This document shows, piece after piece, positions 1 through 5,854 of a stretch of DNA of 8,312 nucleotides. The stretch lies in NCBI GenBank assembly GCA_045538195.1, contig JAZSRA010000132.1, forward strand, positions 1 to 8,312, read 5' to 3'. This DNA comes from SVTX01 sp045538195 (GTDB lineage: Bacteria; Bacillota; Clostridia; Oscillospirales; CAG-272). How positions within the stretch are numbered: the stretch's first letter is position 1; every line of letters begins with the position of its first letter. The translations under genes were made by a program, and so were the position numbers. Below the pieces are notes generated by a model that was given only the letters and a program-made list of their open reading frames with translations, had not been told where the DNA came from and did no database searches.

Positions 1-76
1 GTTATCAAAATATTACTGTTTCAGGTGCTACCATTCAAGGTTACAATTTCGTTAATGTCGCTGATGATTTAGCACC
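1..76. repeat. Terminal direct repeat, left copy (circular overlap)
   Basis: These 76 bases are identical to 8237-8312. The reading frame of the DUF2922-like gene runs into the right copy and continues without interruption after the left copy (from base 77), ending at a normal stop at 225-227. This is what a circular molecule opened inside a gene looks like. The simplest reading is a closed circle of 8,236 bp with a k-mer-sized assembly overlap. A true terminal repeat of a linear molecule is less likely because the repeat lies inside a coding region and preserves its frame. Confidence 0.93.
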
Positions 77-227
77 ACGCGCAGAAATTATTAGTAACGG
101 TTTGGCAATTAAAGTAATTCCGACTCTTGATAATGCTACCGTTGAAATGAACGGAAGTTTTGAACTTCAATTAATAATTATGGGACAAATAGTTACAGTT
201 ACAGTTTACGTTGAAGTTAATGAATGA
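3..227 (+). CDS. C-terminal part of DUF2922-like protein (continues from 7939-8312)
   Basis: This is the tail of the protein that begins at 7939. Read across the join the whole product is about 174 residues, of which the last 50 are encoded only here (75-227, TGA at 225-227). The segment alternates polar and hydrophobic residues (for example IVTVTVYVEV near the end), as expected for a beta-sandwich, and has no cysteines, signal peptide or membrane helix. The stop codon is embedded in the join to the L6 fragment: GTTAATGAATGATAAAACG encodes VNE-stop in this frame and L-M-N-D-K-T in the L6 frame. No function is known. The N-terminal DUF2922 resemblance is described at the 7939 entry. Confidence 0.85.
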   Translation, partial: YQNITVSGATIQGYNFVNVADDLAPRAEIISNGLAIKVIPTLDNATVEMNGSFELQLIIMGQIVTVTVYVEVNE

Positions 228-597
228 TAAAACGCACAGAAGTTTACACGGGCTTTCCCGTACTCTCATTCATAATATGGTGGTTGGCGTTACCGACGGT
301 TTCACTAAAAACCTTGAAATTGTCGGCGTTGGTTACCGCGCAGCCAAACAGGGTAAAAACCTGCAGTTGGCTCTCGGTTATTCTCATCCCGTCATTATTG
401 AGCCTCCCGCAGGTATCACGCTGGAGGCTCCTACCGCCACTTCCATTACCGTTCACGGTATCGACAAAGAATTGGTAGGCGCTATCGCCGCCAATATTCG
501 CGCTTGGCGTTTGCCTGAACCTTACAAAGGTAAAGGTATCAAGTACGCCGGTGAACATATCCGCCGCAAAGAAGGTAAAGCCGGCGGCAAGAAATAA
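223..597 (+). pseudogene. rplF: 50S ribosomal protein L6, C-terminal fragment
   Basis: The recognisable L6 sequence begins at N-D-K-T-H (223) and runs about 125 codons to TAA at 595-597. It contains the family landmarks LEIVGVGYRA, the LGYSHPV segment, the GIDKELVGAIAANIR stretch and the C-terminal motif YKGKGIKYAGEHIRRKEGK. L6 is normally about 180 residues, so roughly the first 55 (most of the N-terminal domain) are missing. The frame stays open upstream only to TTG 211, and the only nearby in-frame ATG (220) has no ribosome binding site, so a functional L6 is unlikely. Its normal neighbours S8 and L18 flank it, but S8 is separated by the DUF2922-like gene, which stops at 227 inside the same bases. 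The fragment is well preserved, with no internal stops. Confidence 0.93.
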
Positions 598-615
598 TGA
601 GAGGAGTTTGTATGT

Positions 616-960
616 ATGCTTCTTAAGGCTGATAAAAATAAAATCCGCCAAAAGCGTCATCTGCGTGTGCGCCAACATCTGGCAGGCACTGCCGAACGTC
701 CGCGCCTTAATGTTTTTCGCAGTCTCGCTCACATTTACGCCCAAATTATCGACGACGAAAAAGGCGTCACTCTTACCGCCGCTTCTTCACTCGATAAAGA
801 TTTTAAAGGCAACGGCGGCAATATCGAAGGCGCAAAATTAGTTGGCGCGGCTAAAGGCGTTGGCTAACGGAATTACTGAAGTTGTTTTCGATCGTGGCGG
901 CTACATTTATCATGGAAGCATTGGCTGAGGCCGCACGCTGAAGGCGGCTTGAAATTCTAA
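616..960 (+). pseudogene. rplR: 50S ribosomal protein L18, frameshifted
   Basis: L18 binds 5S rRNA in the large subunit. The start is ATG 616 behind GAGGAG (about 10 bases upstream). Frame 1 encodes MLLKADKNKIRQKRH through the NVFRSLAHIYAQIIDDE core and GGNIEGAKLVGAA, then terminates early at 867. The rest of L18 is present but in other frames: ALANGITEVVFDRGGYIYHG (857-916), ALAEAAR (918-938), and EGGLKF-stop (940-960) back in the original frame. Each step moves the frame by the same amount, equivalent to losing two bases modulo three, and the second step appears to have removed about eight bases (the usual HGRV-ALA linker). As written the gene would give an 83-residue protein without the conserved C-terminal half. 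It is either a decaying copy or a run of consensus errors. The next host gene (S5) is absent and Rep follows instead. Confidence 0.92.
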
Positions 961-962
961 GT

Positions 963-970
963 AAAGGAGG
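963..970 (+). promoter_or_regulatory. Ribosome binding site supporting the TTG start of rep
   Basis: AAAGGAGG lies 8 bases before TTG 979, so the non-ATG start is credible. The following GAGGTTTACAC also occurs before ATG 4899, and L5 has a nearly identical leader (AAAGGAGGTTTACC before ATG 6989). The site may therefore be the host S5 leader reused at the join, or the element's own. Confidence 0.75.
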
Positions 971-978
971 TTTACACA

Positions 979-2574
979 TTGCTAGGATATGAAATTGAAG
1001 ACTACCAGCAATTAAAGGCAGTTAAGAAGAAACTCTCCGAAAATTTGAGTAGAAAGTTGTTTTTTAAATCGCTGTTTCATTGTGGTTCAAAGGTGGCGGT
1101 CGCCGCTAATCTTAACGCGGTTGCCGTCGTAGCAAATAATAAAACGGCAAGATTTTACGGCGTGACTCACTGTAAATCGCCGTGGTGTTGCCCCGTGTGC
1201 ACTTCGCGTCAAATGGCAAGATATGCCGCAGATATTGCGGTTGCTATTGATGCGTTAAAAGAACGTGGCGAAATTGCCGCAATGATTACTTTGACGATTC
1301 CGCATACACGCGATTTCTCCTGTCAGGAGTCCACAGAAATACTTTATAACAGCTGGAAGGATTTTGTCATACACGGTAATACAGTTTTAAAGGCGAATCC
1401 AAATGATATTTTTTCAAATTTTGCGGCGGCTACAAATCACAAACACAGGGTACGAGTAACTGAATATACGTACGGCGAAAAAGGGTGGCACCCGCACTTT
1501 CACACGTTGTTTTGGTTCCCGCGTGATAAATTCCAGTCAATAATTGATTGGCAAGAAAGACTTGAAAAAAGATGGCTTGAAATTGTGAAACGTAATACTT
1601 TAAAACAGCTCCTTCTCCGTTATCCTGAAACGCAAGGCGTGACGGTAAAAGCGTCGGGACTTAGCAAGCTTAATTCTTGCGAAGTGTTACCTGACGCGCC
1701 CACGATTCGCGAACTGCTTTTCAAGGTAAAGAATGTGGTTAAAGTTGATGAAATGCTGAATAAAAGGCTTGAGAATTTGGGCTACAGGATTATGAAGATG
1801 TACGAAAATTTAGACCCTGAATCGCACGCCCTTTATATTTCGGTTGATAAAAGCGGAAAAGTAATTGAACAGCAAAGCAGTAATTACATTTGCGGCTGGG
1901 GTGCAAACCGCGAATTGACCGGCAACGTTGGCTACAAGGCAACTAATCCAGGTCACTATACGTGGCAGCAAATTCTTGAAAAAGCGATAGCAGAAGACCG
2001 CGCTAAACGGGCGTTAAAAGCACCTTCTGTTGGTACTTCTGTTGCTTTGGAAAAAGAAAGTACATTAAAAAATGATTGTCAAAATAAGGAAGGTTACAGT
2101 AGTAAATTGAATGAACTTAAACCTGCCGAAGGTTCACGCAAAAACGAAGAAGTGAGCGCGTTGGACGCAGCACAGGTTCCGGCAGAGGCAGACAACAAGT
2201 GGTGGACATTATATTTTGAATATGCACGGGCGACGCTGATCCGCCGGCATGCACGGATAAATTATTCAGTTCATAGCGGTTTAAAGCAAATAATCGCAGA
2301 TTATAAAAAATCAAATGCGTACAAAGAATTTTCTAAAAAAAACACTATGAAACTCGAAAACGAGTTCGGAAAATGGCGCGTGGTGTGCTGGTTTCTACCG
2401 TGTCAGTGGTACGACATTTGTGATAAAAATTTAGAGGTCGATATCCTGAAATTTGCGGTCAACGGCGGACTTACAGAAATAAATCGACTGTTAGAAGCGC
2501 ACGGCTTACCACCTGCTGTAGAAAAAATCGGGCGGCAGGCGGAAATTCTTGAGGAAGTTTTGAACGCGGCTTGA
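979..2574 (+). CDS. rep: Rolling-circle replication initiation protein, pC194/Rep_1-like HUH endonuclease
   Basis: A 531-residue protein likely to nick one plasmid strand at the double-strand origin and start rolling-circle replication. Visible motifs in order: a cysteine cluster C65, C70, C71 and C74 (CKSPWCCPVC) followed by a basic stretch, as in Rep_1 proteins; motif I MITLTIPH (102-109); the HUH metal motif WHPHFHTLFWF (170-180; H171, H173, H175); and SNYICGWGANRELTG (301-315), which matches the YVxKWG-ELTG region of related Reps and makes Y303 the best catalytic tyrosine candidate, with E312 nearby. The usual lysine of YVAK is glycine here. Residues ~345-531 form a long C-terminal region of unknown role, with a polar linker (~350-400) and a Trp/Cys-rich part (408-480). 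The start is TTG 979 with a strong ribosome binding site. It lies between L18 and SecY fragments, where S5, L30 and L15 would normally be. Rep identity is secure; the exact subfamily is less so. Confidence 0.9.
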   Translation: MLGYEIEDYQQLKAVKKKLSENLSRKLFFKSLFHCGSKVAVAANLNAVAVVANNKTARFYGVTHCKSPWCCPVCTSRQMARYAADIAVAIDALKERGEIAAMITLTIPHTRDFSCQESTEILYNSWKDFVIHGNTVLKANPNDIFSNFAAATNHKHRVRVTEYTYGEKGWHPHFHTLFWFPRDKFQSIIDWQERLEKRWLEIVKRNTLKQLLLRYPETQGVTVKASGLSKLNSCEVLPDAPTIRELLFKVKNVVKVDEMLNKRLENLGYRIMKMYENLDPESHALYISVDKSGKVIEQQSSNYICGWGANRELTGNVGYKATNPGHYTWQQILEKAIAEDRAKRALKAPSVGTSVALEKESTLKNDCQNKEGYSSKLNELKPAEGSRKNEEVSALDAAQVPAEADNKWWTLYFEYARATLIRRHARINYSVHSGLKQIIADYKKSNAYKEFSKKNTMKLENEFGKWRVVCWFLPCQWYDICDKNLEVDILKFAVNGGLTEINRLLEAHGLPPAVEKIGRQAEILEEVLNAA

Positions 2575-2602
2575 CGCACCGCCAAATATAGTCAAAATCC
2601 CT

Positions 2603-2626
2603 AACCCTCGTGACAGGGCTTTTTTT
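2603..2626 (+). terminator. Probable Rho-independent terminator after rep
   Basis: CCCT (2605-2608) can pair with AGGG (2615-2618) over a six-base loop, extended by A-T pairs past a bulged C, and is followed by seven T (2620-2626). It sits 30 bases past the rep stop. The stem is short, so this is a moderate call, but it would separate rep from the truncated secY downstream. Confidence 0.5.
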
Positions 2627-2647
2627 GGTGTCTGAAAATGTTTGCAA

Positions 2648-2664
2648 GGTTCCAAAATGGAACC
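2648..2664. repeat. Palindromic operator-like site GGTTCCA-AAA-TGGAACC
   Basis: Perfect 7-base inverted arms with a 3-base spacer. A partial second copy (GTTCCAAAATGG) occurs at 2712-2723, and another GGAACC half-site at 2672-2677. Spaced copies of one palindrome next to a -10-like box suggest binding sites for a dimeric DNA-binding protein, either a repressor or a replication control factor of the element. No candidate regulator is encoded in the window. Confidence 0.6.
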
Positions 2665-2705
2665 TCACACCGGAACCAGAGCAACCACTCCCACCGCAAA
2701 AATAG

Positions 2706-2723
2706 TATAATGTTCCAAAATGG
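2706..2723 (+). promoter_or_regulatory. TATAAT -10 box overlapping a partial palindrome
   Basis: A consensus TATAAT (2706-2711) is followed directly by GTTCCAAAATGG (2712-2723), the same core as the palindrome at 2648-2664. I see no good -35 at the usual distance. The site breaks off where SecY sequence begins (~2725), so the copy may have been a full palindrome before the join. If active, it would start transcripts into the secY fragment and could be controlled by the palindrome-binding factor. Confidence 0.35.
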
Positions 2724-3828
2724 CAGTTTGTTTGGTCTGCTGGACCTGTTCAGCGGCGGCGCATTCAGCAAATTCAGTATCTTTGCAATGAGTATCACGC
2801 CCTACATCAACGCCGCGATCATCATGCAACTGCTCACCGTCGTACTGCCCACGCTGGAACAATGGAGCAAGGAGGGCGCAGAAGGACACAAAAAAACTAC
2901 CAAAGTTACGCGCTACTTAACCGTAGTACTGGCGTTCTTCCAGGCGTTGGGTATGTCCATCGGCTTGAAAGCGGCGATACTCAATCCAAATCCCGTCAAT
3001 ATACTAATCATAGCAATTACACTCACCGCAGGGACTACGCTTTTAATGTGGATTGGCGAACAAATCACCGCGCAGGGCGTCGGTAACGGCATTTCGCTTA
3101 TCATCTTTGCGGGCATTGTGGCGGCACTGCCAAAAAATATCGGCATAATCTACAGCTACCTGCAAGCCGGTACAATCAACTGGTTCAGCGTCGTATTCTT
3201 CGCACTCATCGCCGTTGCAATGATCGTCTTTGTTATCTACGTCGAGGCGGGCTACAGGCGCGTACCAATCACCTATGCAAAGCGCGTAGTCGGCAGCCGC
3301 GCATTTGGCGGGCATACTTCGCACATACCGCTCAAAGTCAATCAAGCGGGCGTTATACCCATAATTTTTGCGTCAAGCGTGCTGATGTTCCCGCTTACGA
3401 TCGTACACTTTGTGGACAATCCGACGGTTAAGCAAGTCGCCGCGTACTTCGAGTGGGGAACGCCGCTGCAAACTGCGATTTATGTACTGCTGATAGTATT
3501 TTTCACGTATTTTTACACGGCGGTAACGGTAAAAATCAACGATATGGCGGAAAATCTGAAAAAGTACGGCGGCTTTGTACCGGGAATCAGACCGGGCAAA
3601 CCGACGGCGGATTATATCGACTTCGTTTTAACGCGGCTTACATTGGCGGGCAGTATCTTTTTATCGTTTATAGCGGTACTGCCGAATTTGATAGCGGGCG
3701 CAACGAATATTCAGGGCGTCTACTTTGGCGGCACGGCGTTATTAATCGTCGTCAGTGTTGCCTTACATACAATGAAACAAATTGAGGCAATGGTGGTTAT
3801 GCGCCATTACGAAGGCTTTATGAAATAG
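2710..3828 (+). pseudogene. secY: Preprotein translocase subunit SecY, N-terminally truncated
   Basis: SecY is the membrane channel of the Sec pathway. The SecY sequence starts at LFGLLDLFSGGAFSKFSIFA (codon 2728) and runs to TAG 3826-3828. It includes the ITPYINAAIIMQLL segment, VGNGISLIIFAGI, the IPLKVNQAGVIPIIFASS region before a membrane segment, the cytoplasmic GGFVPGIRPGKPTADYI loop that contacts SecA and the ribosome, and the LHTMKQIEAMVVMRHYEGF tail. The family is about 420-430 residues; roughly the first 55, including transmembrane helix 1 and the start of the plug region, are missing. An in-frame ATG at 2710 would give 372 residues starting MFQNGS, but no ribosome binding site precedes it. 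The frame stays open to ATG 2638 with sequence unrelated to SecY. A channel without helix 1 would not be expected to work. Confidence 0.93.
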
Positions 3829-3847
3829 TGGAAACTCACTTTCCACT
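3827..3847. repeat. Hairpin directly after secY stop
   Basis: AGTGGAAA (3827-3834) and TTTCCACT (3840-3847) form an 8-bp stem with a 5-base loop, beginning inside the TAG stop of secY. There is no T-run after it, so it is not a classical terminator. It may act on mRNA stability between secY and adk. Its right arm is part of the dispersed repeat at 3837-3856. Confidence 0.6.
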
Positions 3848-3856
3848 CTCCACTAA
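3837..3856 (-). repeat. Dispersed 20-bp repeat, copy 1 (inverse of 5851-5870)
   Basis: CACTTTCCACTCTCCACTAA is the exact reverse complement of 5851-5870. Both copies lie in gaps between host genes (secY-adk and L29-S17), so this looks like a short host intergenic repeat family built on GTGGAAA/GTGGAGA units. Two inverted copies 2 kb apart could serve as recombination points. Confidence 0.8.
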
Positions 3857-3880
3857 ATCGACTGAAAGGAGATTTTCCCA

Positions 3881-4522
3881 ATGCAACTGATACTGATGGG
3901 CGCGCCCGGTGCCGGCAAGGGTACTCAAGCGGCGGAACTTATTAAAAAATTTAATATCCCGCAAATTGCAACGGGCGATATGTTCCGTGCGGCGGTCAAG
4001 GAAGGTACCGAACTCGGCAAAAAGGCTGAAGCTTGTATGAAAAGCGGCGCGCTTGTACCTGATGAAGTTACTGTTGGAATTGTGAAGGAGCGTTTAAGTA
4101 AGGACGACTGCAAGGGCGGCTTTATTTTGGACGGTTTTCCGCGCACTGTTTCGCAGGCAGATTCACTTTCAAAAATTTTATCAGATCTGAATCTGAAATT
4201 GGACAGAGTTTTAAATATCCACGTACCGGCGGAAAATTTAATAGAACGTGCGGTAGGCAGAAGAATTTGCAAAAATTGCGGCGCAACGTACCACGTTAAA
4301 TTTAATCCGTCTAAGGAAGAGGGCAAATGCGATAATTGCGGCGGCGAACTGTACCAACGCGCCGATGACAACGCCGAGACTATGAAAAACCGTTTAAGCG
4401 TTTATGAAAGTTCCACGCGCCCGTTAATAGAGTACTACAAAAAAGCCGGCGTCTACACTGAAATTGACGGCACTCAGTCTATCGACAAGGTTACCGCCGA
4501 TTTAATCAAGGCGTTGGAATAG
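3881..4522 (+). CDS. adk: Adenylate kinase
   Basis: Complete 213-residue enzyme that interconverts ATP + AMP and 2 ADP in the cytoplasm. The P-loop GAPGAGKGT is at 7-15, the AMP-site segment ATGDMFR at 30-36 and GFPRT at 85-89. RRICKNCGATYH (127-138) and CDNCGGELYQRADDN (150-164) place C130, C133, C150 and C153 in a zinc-binding LID, the Gram-positive form. R160 and the DDNAETMKNRL segment are the usual phosphate-binding part. The start ATG 3881 follows AAAGGAGA by 8 bases. It lies downstream of secY as in chromosomal spc operons. The usual next gene, methionine aminopeptidase (map), is not found; instead a second, decayed copy of the adk 3' end follows at 4607-4682. It is one of the few intact host genes in the circle. 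Confidence 0.97.
   Translation: MQLILMGAPGAGKGTQAAELIKKFNIPQIATGDMFRAAVKEGTELGKKAEACMKSGALVPDEVTVGIVKERLSKDDCKGGFILDGFPRTVSQADSLSKILSDLNLKLDRVLNIHVPAENLIERAVGRRICKNCGATYHVKFNPSKEEGKCDNCGGELYQRADDNAETMKNRLSVYESSTRPLIEYYKKAGVYTEIDGTQSIDKVTADLIKALE
4440..4516 (+). repeat. adk 3' end, parent copy of a duplicated segment
   Basis: This segment inside adk (codons for KKAGVYTEIDGTQSIDK and onward) aligns over its whole length with 4607-4682. About eight substitutions and one single-base gap separate the two, and most substitutions would be silent or conservative in the adk frame. Confidence 0.85.
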
Positions 4523-4606
4523 GTTATTAACTGCGCAGATTTTTTCAGCTTGATTTTTTTTAATCAGTGCAGAAAATTCAGCGTGAAGTTTTAATTAACT
4601 GTTGCC

Positions 4607-4682
4607 AAAAAGTCGGCTCTATACCGAAATTAACGGCACTCAGTCTGTCGACAAGTTTACCGCCGACTTAATCAAGGCGTTA
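4607..4682 (+). pseudogene. Remnant of a second adk 3' end
   Basis: Reads as adk codons for the last ~25 residues (YTEINGTQSVDKFTADLIKAL), with a one-base deletion near 4616-4618 relative to the intact gene. Nothing upstream resembles the rest of adk. Divergence of roughly 10 percent with mostly silent changes suggests it came from a related strain's adk or an old duplication, rather than a recent copying error. Confidence 0.8.
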
Positions 4683-4709
4683 AGTTACATTAAGTAAAGG
4701 CGAAAACAC

Positions 4710-4764
4710 GGCGCGCAAGGACGCGCGCCGCCGGTTGTTGATTCAAGGATTGAATCATAACCGG
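4710..4764. repeat. Two adjacent strong hairpins
   Basis: First: GGCGCGC (4710-4716) with GCGCGCC (4723-4729), loop AAGGAC. Second: CCGGTT (4731-4736) plus TGATTCAA (4739-4746), pairing with TTGAATCA (4750-4757) plus AACCGG (4759-4764), with loop GGA and a small internal bulge. A T-rich run follows at 4774-4784, so the pair could terminate transcription after adk. A structured single-strand origin or a folded RNA are other possibilities. Confidence 0.65.
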
Positions 4765-4785
4765 TCGAAAAGCATTTTTCTTTTG

Positions 4786-4821
4786 TTACTTTTCTTTTTT
4801 GCGTCTGAAAAAGAAAAGTAA
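4786..4821. repeat. 14-bp inverted repeat (TTACTTTTCTTTTT / AAAAAGAAAAGTAA)
   Basis: Arms 4786-4799 and 4808-4821 are perfectly complementary around an 8-base loop (TGCGTCTG). Similar TTACTTTTCTTT...AAAGAAAAGTAA palindromes occur between genes in many bacteria, so this may be a genomic repeat. It could also end transcription in either direction. Confidence 0.75.
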
Positions 4822-4828
4822 ATCTAAA

Positions 4829-4857
4829 TAAAAATAAAAATAAAAATAAAAATAAAA
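4829..4857. repeat. TAAAAA tandem repeat (about 5 units)
   Basis: Four perfect TAAAAA units followed by TAAAA. A simple AT-rich microsatellite that could vary in length. It resembles the AT-rich unwinding tracts near some replication origins, but nothing else supports an origin here. Confidence 0.85.
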
Positions 4858-4900
4858 CTTGAAGTTTACACTATAAAAAAAAACTTGAGGTTTACACTAT
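4857..4900 (+). repeat. Duplicated 18-bp leader-like sequence
   Basis: ACTTGAAGTTTACACTAT (4857-4874) and ACTTGAGGTTTACACTAT (4883-4900) differ at one base and are spaced by 26. The second keeps GAGGTTTACAC, the same 11 bases that precede the rep start (TTG 979), and ends in ATG 4899, which opens only a 17-codon frame. It looks like a gene-start region copied without its gene. Confidence 0.7.
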
Positions 4901-5030
4901 GCAAAATTTACAAGGAATTAATAAATGCGGTTACACTGCCGCAATCACTTGAGGGCTAAAACAATGAAACATTTTACAAGATTTATTATTGTTTTGAGGT
5001 TGCAACAATGAAGAAACTTTTAAAAATTCC

Positions 5031-5066
5031 CGGCGGCTAAACCTCTACCCTCAAAATCAGCCGCCG
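5031..5066. repeat. Inverted repeat CGGCGGCT / AGCCGCCG upstream of infA
   Basis: Perfect 8-bp arms (5031-5038 and 5059-5066) with a 20-base loop, 41 bases before the infA start. There is no following T-run. It could be an RNA structure in the infA leader. Confidence 0.6.
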
Positions 5067-5107
5067 CTAAACCAACAACTAAAGTTATCTTTGTGGAGGA
5101 ATTAACA

Positions 5108-5308
5108 ATGTCAAAACAAGACGTAATCGAAGTAGAAGGCAAAGTGTTAGAGGCTTTGCCCAACGCAATGTTTCAAGTGCAACTCGACAACGGGCATACC
5201 GTGTTGGCACACGTTTCCGGCAAAATCAGAATGAATTTCATCAGAATTTTACCGGGCGACAAAGTTACCATTGAACTTACCCCATATGATCCTGACGCGT
5301 TACATTAA
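5108..5308 (+). pseudogene. infA: Translation initiation factor IF-1, C-terminus replaced
   Basis: IF-1 is a small S1-like OB-fold protein that binds the A site of the 30S subunit during initiation. ATG 5108 follows TGGAGGA (5094-5100). Residues 1-61 match IF-1 (MSKQDVIEVEGKV, NGHTVLAHVSGKIRMNFIRI, LPGDKVTIELTPYD). The usual ending LTRGRITWRYK is replaced by PDALH and a TAA at 5306-5308, because the sequence crosses into the L16 gene at 5293-5300 (TGACGCGT). The family is about 72 residues and this is 66, without the basic tail. The expected downstream genes (L36, S13) are absent. Whether the shortened protein works is unknown; the lost RGR segment is strongly conserved. Confidence 0.93.
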
Positions 5309-5669
5309 GCGCGGCGGTCAAGTTTGGATTAAGATTTTCCCGGACAAGCCGGTTACTGCGAAACCTGCCGAAACTCGTATGGGGTCAGGTAAAGGCTCGC
5401 CGGAATATTGGGTAGCGGTTGTTAAGCCGGGCAGAGTGCTTTTTGAAATGGCGGGCGTTCCGCGTGAAATTGCCGCTGAGGCTATGCGTCTGGCGGGACA
5501 TAAACTGCCTATTAAAACTAAATTTATTGAATCTGATCATCAAGGCGACGTTTTTGTTCCCGTCGTTGAAGAATCGCTTGCTGACGCTAAACGCGCCGCT
5601 CATAACGCCTTTGAAGAAGAAAAGGCTGCTGAACAGGCTGCTACTGAGAATGGCGGTGACGCTAAATGA
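5286..5669 (+). pseudogene. rplP: 50S ribosomal protein L16, C-terminal fragment
   Basis: L16 sits near the A and P sites of the large subunit. Recognisable L16 begins at TRYIKRGGQVWIKIFPDKP (from 5295) and continues through the TRMGSGKGSPEYWVAVVKPGR signature and EMAGVPREIAAEAMRLAGHKLPIKTKF. After that comes a longer acidic/alanine-rich tail than in most L16 proteins, ending AATENGGDAK at 5669. L16 is normally ~140-145 residues; about the first 55, carrying the basic rRNA-binding N-terminus, are missing. An in-frame ATG occurs at 5286, but no ribosome binding site precedes it, and it lies inside the end of infA. The stop overlaps the L29 start (ATGA, 5666-5669), the normal coupling in this operon. 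Confidence 0.93.
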
Positions 5670-5854
5670 CGCCTAATGAAATTCGTGATCTGTCCGCTGA
5701 TGAACAGAACTCTAAACTTAAAGAACTTAAAGAAGAACTTTTTAATCTGCGCTTTCAACACGCTACAGGGCAACTTGAAAATCCTATGCGCCTGCGTGAT
5801 GTTAAAAAGTCTATCGCTCGTATTAAAACTATCCAGTCGCAAGCTAAGGCTTAG
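5666..5854 (+). CDS. rpmC: 50S ribosomal protein L29
   Basis: Complete 62-residue L29, a helical hairpin protein beside the polypeptide exit tunnel that helps form the trigger factor/SRP docking site. It shows the typical EIRDLSADEQNSKLKELKEE opening, LFNLRFQHATGQLENP in the middle and RDVKKSIARIKTI at the end. It starts at ATG 5666, overlapping the L16 stop by 4 bases, so translation is probably coupled. Stop TAG 5852-5854 is the first part of the dispersed GTGGAGAGTGG repeat that fills the gap before S17. Confidence 0.96.
   Translation: MTPNEIRDLSADEQNSKLKELKEELFNLRFQHATGQLENPMRLRDVKKSIARIKTIQSQAKA

Larger units (their letters stand above)
4523..5092. other. Non-coding, repeat-rich stretch between adk and infA
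   Basis: No gene of useful length is seen here. In order it holds: an AT-rich stretch with two imperfect copies of a CGCAGA-T-rich-TCAGC motif (~4532-4590) bounded by TTAACTG repeats; the decayed adk 3' copy (4607-4682); two GC-rich hairpins (4710-4764); a 14-bp inverted repeat (4786-4821); TAAAAA tandem repeats (4829-4857); a duplicated 18-bp leader-like sequence (4857-4900); and an 8-bp inverted repeat (5031-5066). Tiny frames at 4899 (17 codons), 4964 (15) and 5008 (10) each follow a TTGAGG, but they are too short and unfamiliar to call. The chromosomal map gene expected here is absent. Confidence 0.75.

Noticed and set aside
244..744. Long antisense open frame over L6/L18 (and similar antisense frames over secY, adk, L24)
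   Set aside because: Opposite-strand shadows of real coding sequence, with no ribosome binding sites or recognisable products.
551..841. Frame overlapping the L6 end and L18
   Set aside because: Out of frame with both recognised genes; its protein resembles nothing known.
845..960. Programmed ribosomal frameshifting in L18
   Set aside because: Three separate shifts are needed, no slippery sequences or stimulatory structures are obvious, and L18 is not known to use frameshifting.
2638..2709. Extending SecY to ATG 2638
   Set aside because: The added residues are unrelated to SecY and translate the palindrome region; no ribosome binding site is present.
4440..4682. Diversity-generating retroelement template/variable repeat pair at the adk duplication
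   Set aside because: Differences are not concentrated at adenines, and no reverse transcriptase is present. A decayed gene duplicate explains it better.
4829..4900. CRISPR-like or iteron array
   Set aside because: The hexamer run is a simple repeat, and the 18-bp leader repeat occurs only twice with no regular spacers and no cas genes.
4899..5040. Three tiny chained frames (17, 15 and 10 codons), each after a TTGAGG
   Set aside because: Too short, not recognisable, and with no coding signature beyond the leader-like motifs. Noted in the non-coding entry only.
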